DNA of 64,000 bases from SIG607 sp045605385 (GTDB lineage Bacteria; Bacillota; Clostridia; Oscillospirales; Acutalibacteraceae), in contig JAZUPW010000031.1 in assembly GCA_045605385.1 (NCBI GenBank), positions 1-64,000 on the forward strand, in the 5' to 3' direction. A program made the position numbers and the translations under genes. Of the stretch, positions 31,758 through 39,914 are shown one piece after another. Under the pieces are notes generated by a model. The model made no database searches, had not been told where the DNA came from, and saw only the letters and a list, made by a program, of their open reading frames with translations. Positions within the stretch are counted from its first letter, which is position 1; the number at the start of each line of letters is the position of its first letter.

Positions 31758-34697
31758 TTATATAATTCCTGCAATTATTTTCTTTAGATAAGCAAGGTCA
31801 GCAGCATTAGTTTCTCCGTCTTTATTAACATCATAATCAGCCTCTTCACTTGTAAGTTCTGCTATATACTTTTTAAGAAGCGCTAAATCAGCGGCGTTTA
31901 CATTTGAGTCACCGTTAACGTCACCTTGTTTTAATCCGTAACTTTCGGCAGTATCAACAAGTCCTTCCTGACCAACGCTACCACCCGCAAGATACCCGTT
32001 AGATGCGCCGTTTACAGCGTCATCACTAACCCAGAATGAATAAAGTTCGCCCTCTTCTACCGTGAATCTGAATTTCACATTTTTACCCGAAAGTTCTGAT
32101 AAATCCTTGCTAAACTTAAGCATAGCCTTAGTTGTATCACCCTCAACGGCTATACAGTCGTTTATAGAATATCCTTCAATTACGTTACCATTTTCATCAA
32201 GAATTTCCGCTTTAACGCTCTTTGCATTTGAGTTTACAAAAAGGAATTTGCCATCAAAAGTAACCTTTTCGGTAGTTAAAGTTCCTACTGTTTCAGTTCC
32301 CATAGAAGCGAAACCGTCACGGCGCAGTTTAGCAAGACCTGTAGAAGCATAATAATACATTCCGTTGATATGATCACCCTTATAGCCTGCTCTGTTCTCG
32401 TCCCCTTTAAATCCGGTATAATAGAACCAAAGCTCATCGTCGTTCACAAGACAAACCGCCGCGTTAGAATGAATATAGCCTCTTTCCCAGTCGCCTTTCT
32501 GCTGAGTTGCGCCTATAAATGGAGTTCTGTCCTCGCTTCTTGACCAATGGAAGCCATCACGCGAAAAGCCCATATGGAGTTCGGTAATTTTCGGAGTTCC
32601 TTTTTCTGCGCAAATACTGTTATTAGGCCCTAAATATATACAAAAAGCACCCAGCATAACAGATTCATAAGCCACAGCATCAAGATTGTAAAGTTCAGGA
32701 GCAGTTTTAATAACAGGGTCAGCAATATCAAATTTATCTGCTATTGCCCAATTTACCTCTCTATTAAGGTTTGCGCCCTTAATAAGATCATCACATTCAC
32801 TGTAACTACGGGATCTTTTTCCTCTGTCCCAGCCACTTCTGATACTGTACACCCATTTATTTCTGAAAGGATTATAGAAAATGGTAGATCTATCTCCCGT
32901 TTCAGCAACCGAAGTAGGATCGCCCCAATGAATACCGTCAGCTGAGGTATATACTTCTCCGCCCAACGGTCTGCTCCATAAGAACATTTTATATTTTGCC
33001 GAGGCATCGGTTGTATACGGATCCATTATAACTGCCGCACTATCTCTTTGTGCGGTTCGCAACGGAATAACCAAATTAGTACCGGGTTCAACGTCATAAT
33101 CGGCACGTTCCCAGTTAATACCGTCCTTTGAAGTAGCAAGTGCAGTACCATCAAACCAACCTGCACAATACCACATTTTAAACAGTTTATCGGTGCTGTC
33201 ATACCATACACCGCCACTAAACGGTGCAGCCATTGGACAGTGCCCTGAAACTTTTCCAAGTTCCTGAGCTGTTTCTGGCTTCATAACAGGGTTGCCGTCA
33301 TATTTTTCAGCTTTATGCCAGCTACGTGTAAGAGATGTTTCTTCAATCAAAAAGTCATCTACAAAAAGCTGACGACCGGTATTAATATTTATAACATCGG
33401 GCTTATAATCTAAGTATGGAACCGGCATTTCGCCAACTCCATATTTATCAACGCTTGAAGGTGGCCAGCATTCGGGAAGAGTTATTCCGTTATAAAGCAC
33501 TTCGCCCGAGTTTTCTGCCCATTCTTTAATATAATCCGAGCCCGTAGTCATTAAATCATCTGCTACAATAATTGCCCACTTTCCTATTTTCAAAACTTCT
33601 CCCGGCACAAGCAATTTACAATACACATGTACAAAATTCGCATTCCAATCTCCAAACAGTTGAAAATCAAGTTCTTCAACCCTTATGAACCCGTATTTTC
33701 TTAATGTGGCCTCTTGTGGAGCAGCACCGCTTATGTTTTCATCGGGAGTAAGAGCATATACAAGTCCGCCCGAAACAACGTCATACGTACCACCCATAAT
33801 AGAACTGTGTTCAAACTTCATACCCTTAAACAACTCAGGCATTTCATTTCCAAAATAAAACTCACGGTCAGAAAACACCTTTTCGCCAACCGCCATAGTG
33901 CGAACCTCTGAGGTGGCATCTTTTACTAACTTTACTTGAGAACTTTTCATAATATCATCATAAATTCTTACGTCTGAAATTGCCCCTGGGAAGGCAGGTC
34001 CCACACTGTGTTGTGTGCTGCCAATCCAAATAGGAGCATCTGTAGAATTCGTTCTGCCGGTTTCAATAACCTTTACACTAACAAGGTTATCATCAAAATA
34101 AAGTTGCATTACTTTATTCTTAACCGTAGCAACAACGGTATGCCATTCTTTAATTGGTACCTCAGGTCCGTGACACCAAACCCAATTACCGTCAGCATCG
34201 CAAATCGAAAAAACTATTTTATGGTCTTCACCGCGAATAAAGAGTTGAAACTCGCGTTTTGCTTCATTATTGTTGCTTTTAGCAACCAATAACAGATCAT
34301 CGCCTTTAGAATAACTCGGTTCTGTGTTAGTTATAAATGTAACGGAAACCGAAAAATCATCAGCAAAACTCATATCATCAGAAGAATTAATATACATACC
34401 GTTTGTTCCTGCACAAAAGCCACCGACAGCAACGTCTTCTTCATTCGAACCTGTAGTTACGGTTAAAGTTCCAAAAACAGTAGCATCATTACCGTTGCCC
34501 GAAACGTCTTTTCCTGAATTACTTGTATCAGACATATCAATATGTACGTCAGGCGTAACCGTAGAGTCCAAGGCGTTTACTTTCGCCTCCACGGTAATAG
34601 GGCTGCTGGTTGTAGCATTAAATACACCGCAAGCAACAAGAAGCGAAACTGCCAAAAGCACGGCCACTAATCTTATTAAAACAAATTTTCGTTTCAT
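31758..34697 (-). CDS. Lipoprotein with LamG, glycosidase-like propeller region and dockerin-like end
   Basis: This 979-residue exported protein starts with a basic-hydrophobic leader ending in the lipobox LVAC (Cys23), so it is probably lipid-anchored. Residues about 40-265 look like a concanavalin/LamG domain (FADDFSVSVTFITN, PIWIGSTQHSVGPAFPGAISDVRIYDD). From about 445, GRQLFVDDFLIEETSLTR opens a region with repeated W.Y/W.R strands like GH32/GH43-type beta-propellers (FKMWYCAGWFDGTALATSKDG, split). The last 60 residues hold two EF-hand-like dockerin repeats, DVNGDSNVNAADLALLKKYI and DVNKDGETNAADLAYLKKII. It likely binds or processes a glycan. AAGGATGG precedes the start. An AraC gene is divergent. 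Confidence 0.85.
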   Translation of the reverse strand: MKRKFVLIRLVAVLLAVSLLVACGVFNATTSSPITVEAKVNALDSTVTPDVHIDMSDTSNSGKDVSGNGNDATVFGTLTVTTGSNEEDVAVGGFCAGTNGMYINSSDDMSFADDFSVSVTFITNTEPSYSKGDDLLLVAKSNNNEAKREFQLFIRGEDHKIVFSICDADGNWVWCHGPEVPIKEWHTVVATVKNKVMQLYFDDNLVSVKVIETGRTNSTDAPIWIGSTQHSVGPAFPGAISDVRIYDDIMKSSQVKLVKDATSEVRTMAVGEKVFSDREFYFGNEMPELFKGMKFEHSSIMGGTYDVVSGGLVYALTPDENISGAAPQEATLRKYGFIRVEELDFQLFGDWNANFVHVYCKLLVPGEVLKIGKWAIIVADDLMTTGSDYIKEWAENSGEVLYNGITLPECWPPSSVDKYGVGEMPVPYLDYKPDVININTGRQLFVDDFLIEETSLTRSWHKAEKYDGNPVMKPETAQELGKVSGHCPMAAPFSGGVWYDSTDKLFKMWYCAGWFDGTALATSKDGINWERADYDVEPGTNLVIPLRTAQRDSAAVIMDPYTTDASAKYKMFLWSRPLGGEVYTSADGIHWGDPTSVAETGDRSTIFYNPFRNKWVYSIRSGWDRGKRSRSYSECDDLIKGANLNREVNWAIADKFDIADPVIKTAPELYNLDAVAYESVMLGAFCIYLGPNNSICAEKGTPKITELHMGFSRDGFHWSRSEDRTPFIGATQQKGDWERGYIHSNAAVCLVNDDELWFYYTGFKGDENRAGYKGDHINGMYYYASTGLAKLRRDGFASMGTETVGTLTTEKVTFDGKFLFVNSNAKSVKAEILDENGNVIEGYSINDCIAVEGDTTKAMLKFSKDLSELSGKNVKFRFTVEEGELYSFWVSDDAVNGASNGYLAGGSVGQEGLVDTAESYGLKQGDVNGDSNVNAADLALLKKYIAELTSEEADYDVNKDGETNAADLAYLKKIIAGII

Positions 34698-34869
34698 ATA
34701 TTTCCATCCTTATTTTACTTTAAATATATTATACAAGTTAGAATAAATATAAAACTATATATTTTTTGTAATAATTGCTTATAAAACTATTATTTTTTTG
34801 TTTTTTACAAAAATATATATCACTACTCAATTGAAAAGTGTTATAATAAGATAAAAGAGTGGTGTAATT

Positions 34870-35679
34870 ATGAAATTTTCAGATATTCCAAAAAATACAA
34901 TGAAAGAACTCAACCGCGAAGAATTGCAAATATCGGTTGAGTTTTGGGAAATTAGTCCGTCACCACAATGGTCGCTTCATTGGCACGACTATTGTACTAT
35001 TGACGTTATTATGCAAGGCGATGCCATACATTATACTCCGCTTGGACAACAGGAAATAACAAAAGGCTATATGCACCTTGTTATGCCAAATGATATACAC
35101 TTCATTGGTTCTCTTGAAGGTTGCAGTATTATTTCTATCAGATTTTCACCTACGCTGTTGCCCGAAAGTTCAAAAGAACTTTTAAATACGCCGTCGAAAT
35201 ACACCCACCTTAACAGCAACAGTTTAGAAGCTGTTACTGGAATAATAACGGCTATGAATGAATACAAAGCCGATAAAACGCTTACCATACGCTTGCTCGA
35301 ATGTCTTCTTCTAATTCTTCAGAGTAATATCAGTAAAAACGCAAATGTTTTACCCGATAACATAAAAAAGGTTACAGATTATCTTGACATACATTTTCGC
35401 GAAAATCCATCATTGGAAGAAGCTGCAAATTTAGGTTCGTATAATCCAAGTTATTTTTCAAAATTGTTTAAAAAAGCAACCGGCTATACCTATACTGAAT
35501 ATTTAAATGCTAAAAAGATTATTTTTGCTTGCGCCATTATGAACGAAAAAGCGCTTACCTTAACCGATATAGCGTTTTCTTCCGGTTTTGTATCTACCGC
35601 CGCTTTTAACCGTGCCTTTAAAACAATTATGGGAACAACGCCAAAAGAATACCGAAAGCATTGTAGAAATCTCACGTAA
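34870..35679 (+). CDS. AraC-family transcriptional regulator
   Basis: This 269-residue regulator has an N-terminal cupin-like sensing part (SLHWHDYCTIDVIMQG, HLVMPNDIHFIG) and a C-terminal pair of helix-turn-helix motifs of about 100 residues (SLEEAANLGSYNPSYFSKLFKK, split, and LTDIAFSSGFVSTAAFNRAFK then GTTPKEYRKH). Such proteins usually bind a sugar or similar ligand and activate nearby genes. It is transcribed away from the lipoprotein gene, with 172 AT-rich bases between, which fits control of that gene. AGAGTGG-TG lies upstream as a weak ribosome site. The ligand is unknown. Confidence 0.92.
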   Translation: MKFSDIPKNTMKELNREELQISVEFWEISPSPQWSLHWHDYCTIDVIMQGDAIHYTPLGQQEITKGYMHLVMPNDIHFIGSLEGCSIISIRFSPTLLPESSKELLNTPSKYTHLNSNSLEAVTGIITAMNEYKADKTLTIRLLECLLLILQSNISKNANVLPDNIKKVTDYLDIHFRENPSLEEAANLGSYNPSYFSKLFKKATGYTYTEYLNAKKIIFACAIMNEKALTLTDIAFSSGFVSTAAFNRAFKTIMGTTPKEYRKHCRNLT

Positions 35680-35721
35680 TTTCTCACTGTTTCCAATTAG
35701 AACCTAAAATTAACTGTAAAG

Positions 35722-35757
35722 AAAAAAAATTGCCCAAGTGCTTAAAGCACTTGGGCA
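35722..35757 (-). terminator. Terminator of rplJ-rplL
   Basis: A 12-bp perfect stem TGCCCAAGTGCT with AGCACTTGGGCA, 3-base loop and a run of eight T's on the minus strand. It lies 18 bases after the rplL stop, so rpoB is not transcribed with rplL here. Confidence 0.92.
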
Positions 35758-35775
35758 TAATTATTTATTATTGAA

Positions 35776-36168
35776 TTACTTTAATTCAACAGATGCGCCT
35801 GCTTCTTCAAGCTTAGCCTTCATAGCTTCAGCGTCGTCCTTAGAAACAGCTTCCTTAACGGGCTTCGGAGCACCGTCAACGAGAGCCTTTGCTTCTGCAA
35901 GACCAAGACCTGTGATTTCACGAACGATCTTGATAACAGCAATCTTGTTAGCGCCAGCGCCAGCAAGGATTACGTCAAATTCAGTTTTTTCTTCAGCAGC
36001 AGCAGCGCCACCAGCAGCAGGAGCAGCAACAGCAACAGCTGCAGCAGCAGATACGCCGAACTCCTCTTCAACAGCTTTTACGAGCTCAGAAAGCTCAAGA
36101 ACAGTAAGAACTTTTAATTCTTCAACAATAGCAGTAACTTTTTCAGATGCCATTTTATTTTCCTCCAA
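35776..36168 (-). CDS. rplL: 50S ribosomal protein L7/L12
   Basis: This 130-residue protein forms the mobile stalk dimer that recruits translation factors. The N-terminal dimerisation helix (VELSELVKAVEEEFG), an Ala/Gly-rich hinge (about 38-55), and the C-terminal domain with EKTEFDVILAGAGANKIAVI and GLGLAEAKALVDGAPKPVKE are all present. It follows rplJ after 35 bases and is closed by a strong terminator. Confidence 0.97.
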   Translation of the reverse strand: MEENKMASEKVTAIVEELKVLTVLELSELVKAVEEEFGVSAAAAVAVAAPAAGGAAAAEEKTEFDVILAGAGANKIAVIKIVREITGLGLAEAKALVDGAPKPVKEAVSKDDAEAMKAKLEEAGASVELK

Positions 36169-36203
36169 TTAATAAATATTTTTTTGTTTTTAATTTTGTT
36201 TAA

Positions 36204-36722
36204 TTATTCAGCAGCGGGTTCACCGTCTTTATCAACGATAGCCTGTACTGCACGTGCAAAGCTTGCCATAGGTGCCTGGAAAGCACTGAGAACTGTAGCG
36301 AGAAGAACTTCTCTGCTGGGCAGTTTAGCAAGACTTTCAAGAGTTTCAAGATCAATAACCTTACCTTCTAAGTAACCGGATTTGAGCTTGAAGTTTTCGT
36401 GACTCTCTGCAAATTTGCCAAGAATACGAGCGGCGGCAACGTGATCTTCCTTAGAAACCGCCAAAGCAGTTGTACCCTCTAAAACTTCTTTCATTCCTTC
36501 AAGAGCAGTACCTTCGATAGCGCGAGCGAGAAGTCTGTTCTTAACAACAAAATACTCAACGTTTGCTTCACGAAGTTCCTTACGGAGTGCTGTATCATCT
36601 GCAACAGAAGTACCTGTGTAATCTACAACAACACCTGCAACGGAATTTTCAAGTTTTTCAGCAAGAGATGCAACTATTGCTTTCTTTTGTTCCAAAACCT
36701 TTGCGTTAGGCAAAATATTCAC
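36204..36722 (-). CDS. rplJ: 50S ribosomal protein L10
   Basis: This 172-residue protein anchors L7/L12 dimers on the ribosome. The N-terminal domain begins near VLEQKKAIVASLAEKLENS and contains YTGTSVADDTALRKELREAN and FVVKNRLLARAIEGT; the C-terminal helix that binds L7/L12 follows. GGAGGT precedes the start. In many bacteria L10 (with L12) binds the leader of its own mRNA; a leader with an attenuator-like hairpin is present upstream. Confidence 0.97.
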   Translation of the reverse strand: MNILPNAKVLEQKKAIVASLAEKLENSVAGVVVDYTGTSVADDTALRKELREANVEYFVVKNRLLARAIEGTALEGMKEVLEGTTALAVSKEDHVAAARILGKFAESHENFKLKSGYLEGKVIDLETLESLAKLPSREVLLATVLSAFQAPMASFARAVQAIVDKDGEPAAE

Positions 36723-36734
36723 CTCCGAAAAAGA

Positions 36735-36868
36735 AATAAACCCGACCTTTGAGACACAAGGACGGGCAGAAACATTAAAATAATAAAATTTGAATTAATG
36801 TTTTGCATACCTCGGTAGGCGCAATGCTTACTTCCAATTCGGAAACCTACTGTCTCAAGTATTACAAC
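36735..36868 (-). promoter_or_regulatory. L10 leader RNA with attenuator-like hairpin
   Basis: Between the rplJ promoter and start codon lies a structured leader of about 130 bases. Its end has the stem CCCG-T-CCTT pairing with AAGG-T-CGGG (36741-36766), followed on the minus strand by TTTATTTCTTTTT and then the ribosome site. This is the place and form of the Firmicute L10 leader, by which L10-L12 represses its own operon. Confidence 0.75.
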
Positions 36869-36874
36869 AAAGGT

Positions 36875-36903
36875 ATTATATAGCATAACACCTTATTTGT
36901 CAA
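36875..36903 (-). promoter_or_regulatory. Promoter of rplJ-rplL
   Basis: On the minus strand a perfect TTGACA (36898-36903) and TATAAT (36875-36880) are 17 bases apart, directly after the rplA terminator. Confidence 0.88.
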
Positions 36904-36910
36904 GACTTTT

Positions 36911-36943
36911 TTCAAAAATCTTGCCTGCACAAAAAGTGCAGGC
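36911..36943 (-). terminator. Terminator after rplA
   Basis: On the minus strand the stem GCCTGCAC/GTGCAGGC with a 5-base loop is followed by AAGATTTTTG, 22 bases after the rplA stop. Confidence 0.8.
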
Positions 36944-36965
36944 ATTAATTTTAAAGTTTTAACTA

Positions 36966-37661
36966 TTAAGCGCCGAATTTAGCAACGTTAAGTTTAACGC
37001 CGGGGCCCATAGTTGTAGCAAGAGTGCAAGAACGGATGTACTGACCCTTTGTAGCTTCAGGTTTAGCCTTAATAATAGCTTCCATAAGAGTATCGAAGTT
37101 TTCTTTAAGTTTTTCAGAACCGAAAGAAGCCTTACCGATGGGGCAGTGAATAATGTTTGTCTTATCAAGACGGTACTCAATCTTACCTGCTTTTGCTTCG
37201 GTAACAGCCTTAGCAACGTCGGGAGTAACAGTACCTGCCTTAGGAGAAGGCATAAGACCGCGAGGACCTAAAACCTTACCAAGACGGCCTACAAGACCCA
37301 TCATATCAGGGGTAGCAATAACTACGTCAAAGTCGAGCCAGTTTTCATTCTGGATCTTTGCTACCATATCTTCAGCGCCAACGAAATCAGCGCCTGCTGC
37401 CAAAGCAGCATCTGCTTTGTCGCCCTTTGCAAGAACTAATGCGCGAACAGTTTTACCTGTGCCGTTCGGAAGAACAACAGCGCCGCGAACCTGCTGATCA
37501 GCGTGACGTGAGTCAACGCCAAGGCGTACATGAATTTCTACAGTTTCATCAAACTTTGCAGTAGCTGTCTTAACAGCCATTTCTACTGCTTCTTCTACAT
37601 CATAAAGCTTACCGGGTTCTATAAGCTTTGCACTTTCGTTATACTTTTTACCGTGTTTCAC
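36966..37661 (-). CDS. rplA: 50S ribosomal protein L1
   Basis: This 231-residue protein builds the L1 stalk that moves deacylated tRNA out of the E site. Typical parts are KHGKKYNESAKLI, DSRHADQQVRGAVVLPNGTG and the signature region MMGLVGRLGKVLGPRGLMPS with PKAGTVTPDV. AAGTGAAAC and a nearby GGGAGGTAA give the ribosome site. It follows rplK after 56 bases and is the last gene of the rpmG-secE-nusG-rplK-rplA unit. L1 often regulates the L11-L1 mRNA; no clear binding mimic was identified. Confidence 0.97.
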   Translation of the reverse strand: MKHGKKYNESAKLIEPGKLYDVEEAVEMAVKTATAKFDETVEIHVRLGVDSRHADQQVRGAVVLPNGTGKTVRALVLAKGDKADAALAAGADFVGAEDMVAKIQNENWLDFDVVIATPDMMGLVGRLGKVLGPRGLMPSPKAGTVTPDVAKAVTEAKAGKIEYRLDKTNIIHCPIGKASFGSEKLKENFDTLMEAIIKAKPEATKGQYIRSCTLATTMGPGVKLNVAKFGA

Positions 37662-37717
37662 TTTAGTTTACCTCCCAAATAGTGGTTAAATCGGAAATTT
37701 CCTCCCACGAGAGAGAA

Positions 37718-38143
37718 TCAATCGACTACCTCGACGCCCATACTGCGTGCAGTACCGGCTATCATGCTCATTGCAGCCTCAAGGCTTGCAGCATTTAAGT
37801 CGGGCATCTTTGTTTCAGCGATCTTTTTAATCTGCTCGTTAGTAATCTTAGCAACCTTTGTTTTATTCGGCGTACCTGATGCGGTTTCAATTCCGCAAGC
37901 CTTCTTAATAAGAACAGCTGCAGGAGGAGTTTTGGTTACGAAACTGAAAGAATGGTCTGCATAAACGGTAATAACAACCGGTATAATAAGACCTGCATCG
38001 TTCTTTGTGCGTTCGTTAAACTCCTTGGTGAAAGCCATGATGTTAACGCCGTGCTGACCCAAAGCCGGACCTACCGGCGGTGCCGGAGTTGCCTTACCGG
38101 CAGGGATCTGCAGTTTTATATAGCCAATAATTTTCTGAGCCAT
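37718..38143 (-). CDS. rplK: 50S ribosomal protein L11
   Basis: This 141-residue protein forms part of the GTPase-associated centre. The Pro-rich start MAQKIIGYIKLQIPAGKATP, then PPVGPALGQHGVNIMAFTKE, and the C-terminal signature GTARSMGVEV are present. The open frame extends upstream to 38227, but TGGAGGTG stands before the ATG at 38143, where the family starts. It is followed by rplA. Confidence 0.97.
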   Translation of the reverse strand: MAQKIIGYIKLQIPAGKATPAPPVGPALGQHGVNIMAFTKEFNERTKNDAGLIIPVVITVYADHSFSFVTKTPPAAVLIKKACGIETASGTPNKTKVAKITNEQIKKIAETKMPDLNAASLEAAMSMIAGTARSMGVEVVD

Positions 38144-38219
38144 TATATTTGCACCTCCAAAAAATGTGGTAACAGTGTTTTTTACACTTGGCGGAATATT
38201 ATTATTTATTCCTCCCACC

Positions 38220-38241
38220 AAAAGCAAAGCTTATGCTTTGC
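38220..38241 (-). terminator. Weak terminator-like hairpin between nusG and rplK
   Basis: On the minus strand GCAAAGC-ATAA-GCTTTGC is followed by TTTTGG. The 7-bp stem and short T-run may cause partial termination or attenuation between the nusG and rplK parts of the operon. Confidence 0.4.
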
Positions 38242-38266
38242 ATACGGATTATAACCGTAAATCTAA

Positions 38267-38791
38267 TTAATCGGCAAGTACTATCTGGTCAAGCTCAAGC
38301 TCGGCCACAGTTTCTCTTCCGAATGCATTAATACCAACGCTAACGCTGCCTTCTGCGACATTAATTTCTTTAACAACGCCTGCGAAATCTTTTAACGGTC
38401 CGCTAACGATAACAACATTATCGCCAACATTATATCCAACCTCAACGCTGTGCTTCTCAACACCGAGTGCCGCAACCTCTTCTTCTGTAAGAGGTACCGG
38501 CTTGGACTCCGGACCCACAAAGCCTGTACATCCGCGAATATTACGGACAACATACCATGAATCGTTGGTAACTATCATTTTAATCAGAACATATCCGGGG
38601 AAAATTTTACGTTCTACCTCGCGAACCTTATCATCCTTTACCTCTGTTACCTTTTCGGTAGGGATTTTAATGTCCACAATTAAATCTTGCATCTTACGGT
38701 TTTCTACCATAGTTGCAAGGTCGGTAGCAACTTTGTTTTCATAACCCGACATGGTCTGAACAACATACCATTTTGCTTGTGTATCAGACAT
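38267..38791 (-). CDS. nusG: Transcription antitermination factor NusG
   Basis: This 174-residue factor binds RNA polymerase and affects pausing, termination and coupling to translation. The NGN domain (KWYVVQTMSGYENKVATDL, FPGYVLIKM, VRNIRGCTGFVG) is followed by a KOW domain (GDNVVIVSGPLKDFAGVVKE). It starts 17 bases after secE, the usual order. GGAGGATT precedes the start. Confidence 0.97.
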   Translation of the reverse strand: MSDTQAKWYVVQTMSGYENKVATDLATMVENRKMQDLIVDIKIPTEKVTEVKDDKVREVERKIFPGYVLIKMIVTNDSWYVVRNIRGCTGFVGPESKPVPLTEEEVAALGVEKHSVEVGYNVGDNVVIVSGPLKDFAGVVKEINVAEGSVSVGINAFGRETVAELELDQIVLAD

Positions 38792-38808
38792 CGGGAATCC
38801 TCCTTACA

Positions 38809-39492
38809 TTACCAAACTGCTTTGAGTAATGAGCCGAGGCCCAAATCAACAAGCCAGATAAGCGCGCCTATTATCAAACACATAATAAGAACTATAACTG
38901 TATTCTTAATTACATCTTTAAATTTAGGCCAAACTATCTTCTTGGTTTCGCTCTTGTAATCTTTAAAGAACTGAATTACGCGCTTAACAACAGGCTTCTT
39001 TGAACCCTTGGACTCAAGAACTTCAATGTAATCGCTGATAAGCATAAGAGCAATAGCTGCAACAGCAGCCAAGAACAGTGCGACAACTGCATAAACTACG
39101 AACGGACCATAAGCAATAGAATTTGTTATTGCACCAAAAGGTCTTACGTCAACAAACTTCAAAGGATTTGAAAGAGCAATAACCAACATATAAATGGCTA
39201 CTGCAAGACTTTCACCTGAAAGTACGTACTTAAGCACTTTGGACTTAGAGAAGAATGTTGCTACGCTCATAACAAGACTGATTACGCTAAGCCAGAAGCA
39301 GAGAAGGATATCGGCGGAACGCGCAAGTTTTGTGGACTCGATAAGTTCGGCGCCAAATGCCAACTGCAAACCGCTTGCGTTAACTGTACCGGTAGTCATA
39401 TTGAACTTTGCAAAAGTAAAGAAGAACATTACTACCGCTGCCAAAGAAAAAGCAGTTGCTAAAACCTGACAAATTTTATTAACAATCTTCAT
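38809..39492 (-). CDS. secE: SecE translocon subunit with an extra four-helix membrane extension
   Basis: The last 60 residues of this 227-residue protein are a standard SecE: FFKDYKSETKKIVWPKFKDV (about 175-194) and one membrane helix (195-217). The translocon subunit clamps SecY. Normal bacterial SecE of Gram-positives has about 60-75 residues; here 150 residues precede it, with four hydrophobic segments near 8-29, 60-81, 90-108 and 129-152. No ribosome site precedes the internal Met150, while AAGGAGGGTTT precedes the first ATG, so the extension appears to be translated as a fusion. Position between rpmG and nusG confirms identity. Confidence 0.9.
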   Translation of the reverse strand: MKIVNKICQVLATAFSLAAVVMFFFTFAKFNMTTGTVNASGLQLAFGAELIESTKLARSADILLCFWLSVISLVMSVATFFSKSKVLKYVLSGESLAVAIYMLVIALSNPLKFVDVRPFGAITNSIAYGPFVVYAVVALFLAAVAAIALMLISDYIEVLESKGSKKPVVKRVIQFFKDYKSETKKIVWPKFKDVIKNTVIVLIMCLIIGALIWLVDLGLGSLLKAVW

Positions 39493-39504
39493 GCTAAACC
39501 CTCC

Positions 39505-39654
39505 TTACTTAGTTTCCTTGTGAAGGGTGTGCTTTCTGCAGAACTTGCAGTACTTGTTTACCTCAAGTCTGTCCGGTGTGTTCTTTTTGTTTTTCATTGT
39601 GTTGTAGTTGCGCTGTTTGCACTCTGTGCAAGCCAGTGTAATTTTAACTCTCAT
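39505..39654 (-). CDS. rpmG: 50S ribosomal protein L33
   Basis: This 49-residue protein has MRVKITLACTECKQRNY and NKYCKFCRKHTLHKETK with two CxxC pairs, the zinc-binding form of L33. The frame is open further upstream, but GGGAGGTGCC lies right before the ATG at 39654. It is the first gene of the unit that continues with secE, 12 bases on. A leader of about 180 bases separates it from the promoter. Confidence 0.96.
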   Translation of the reverse strand: MRVKITLACTECKQRNYNTMKNKKNTPDRLEVNKYCKFCRKHTLHKETK

Positions 39655-39837
39655 AACGGCACCTCCCGCTTTACGGAATTTATTTTTCCGGCTTTTCGCC
39701 GGTTTCGCCTCCCTCGGTTTGACTGCGAACAGCTTTTCCGCATTATGTCGCCTTGCAGAAAATAAGCAAACGCTGTATTTACAGCCCTGACAAAACCAGA
39801 ATCTTTGCAAAAAAAAAGACTCTTCAGAGGTAGTGCT

Positions 39838-39866
39838 ATTATATCACAAAAAGCAACCGCGGTCAA
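39838..39866 (-). promoter_or_regulatory. Promoter of rpmG-secE-nusG-rplK-rplA, nested in a terminator
   Basis: On the minus strand TTGACC (39861-39866) and TATAAT (39838-39843) are 17 bases apart. The -35 box lies in the loop, and the spacer in the 3' arm, of the terminator hairpin of the gene upstream. Bases 39655-39837 form a leader without a recognised structure. Confidence 0.85.
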
Positions 39867-39891
39867 GCACTTTTTTTAGCGGTTGCTTTTT
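39848..39891 (-). terminator. Terminator of the YycJ-like gene
   Basis: On the minus strand AAAAAGCAACCGC (39879-39891) pairs with GCGGTTGCTTTTT (39848-39860) around an 18-base loop that contains the -35 box of the next promoter; the stem ends in a T-run. Confidence 0.75.
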
Positions 39892-39914
39892 ATTTGTACA
39901 CAATATATAGTTTT

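Noticed and set aside
39655..39837. Coding extension of L33 or a leader peptide
   Set aside because: The open frames there start without ribosome sites and have no likeness to known proteins; it is best seen as an untranslated leader.
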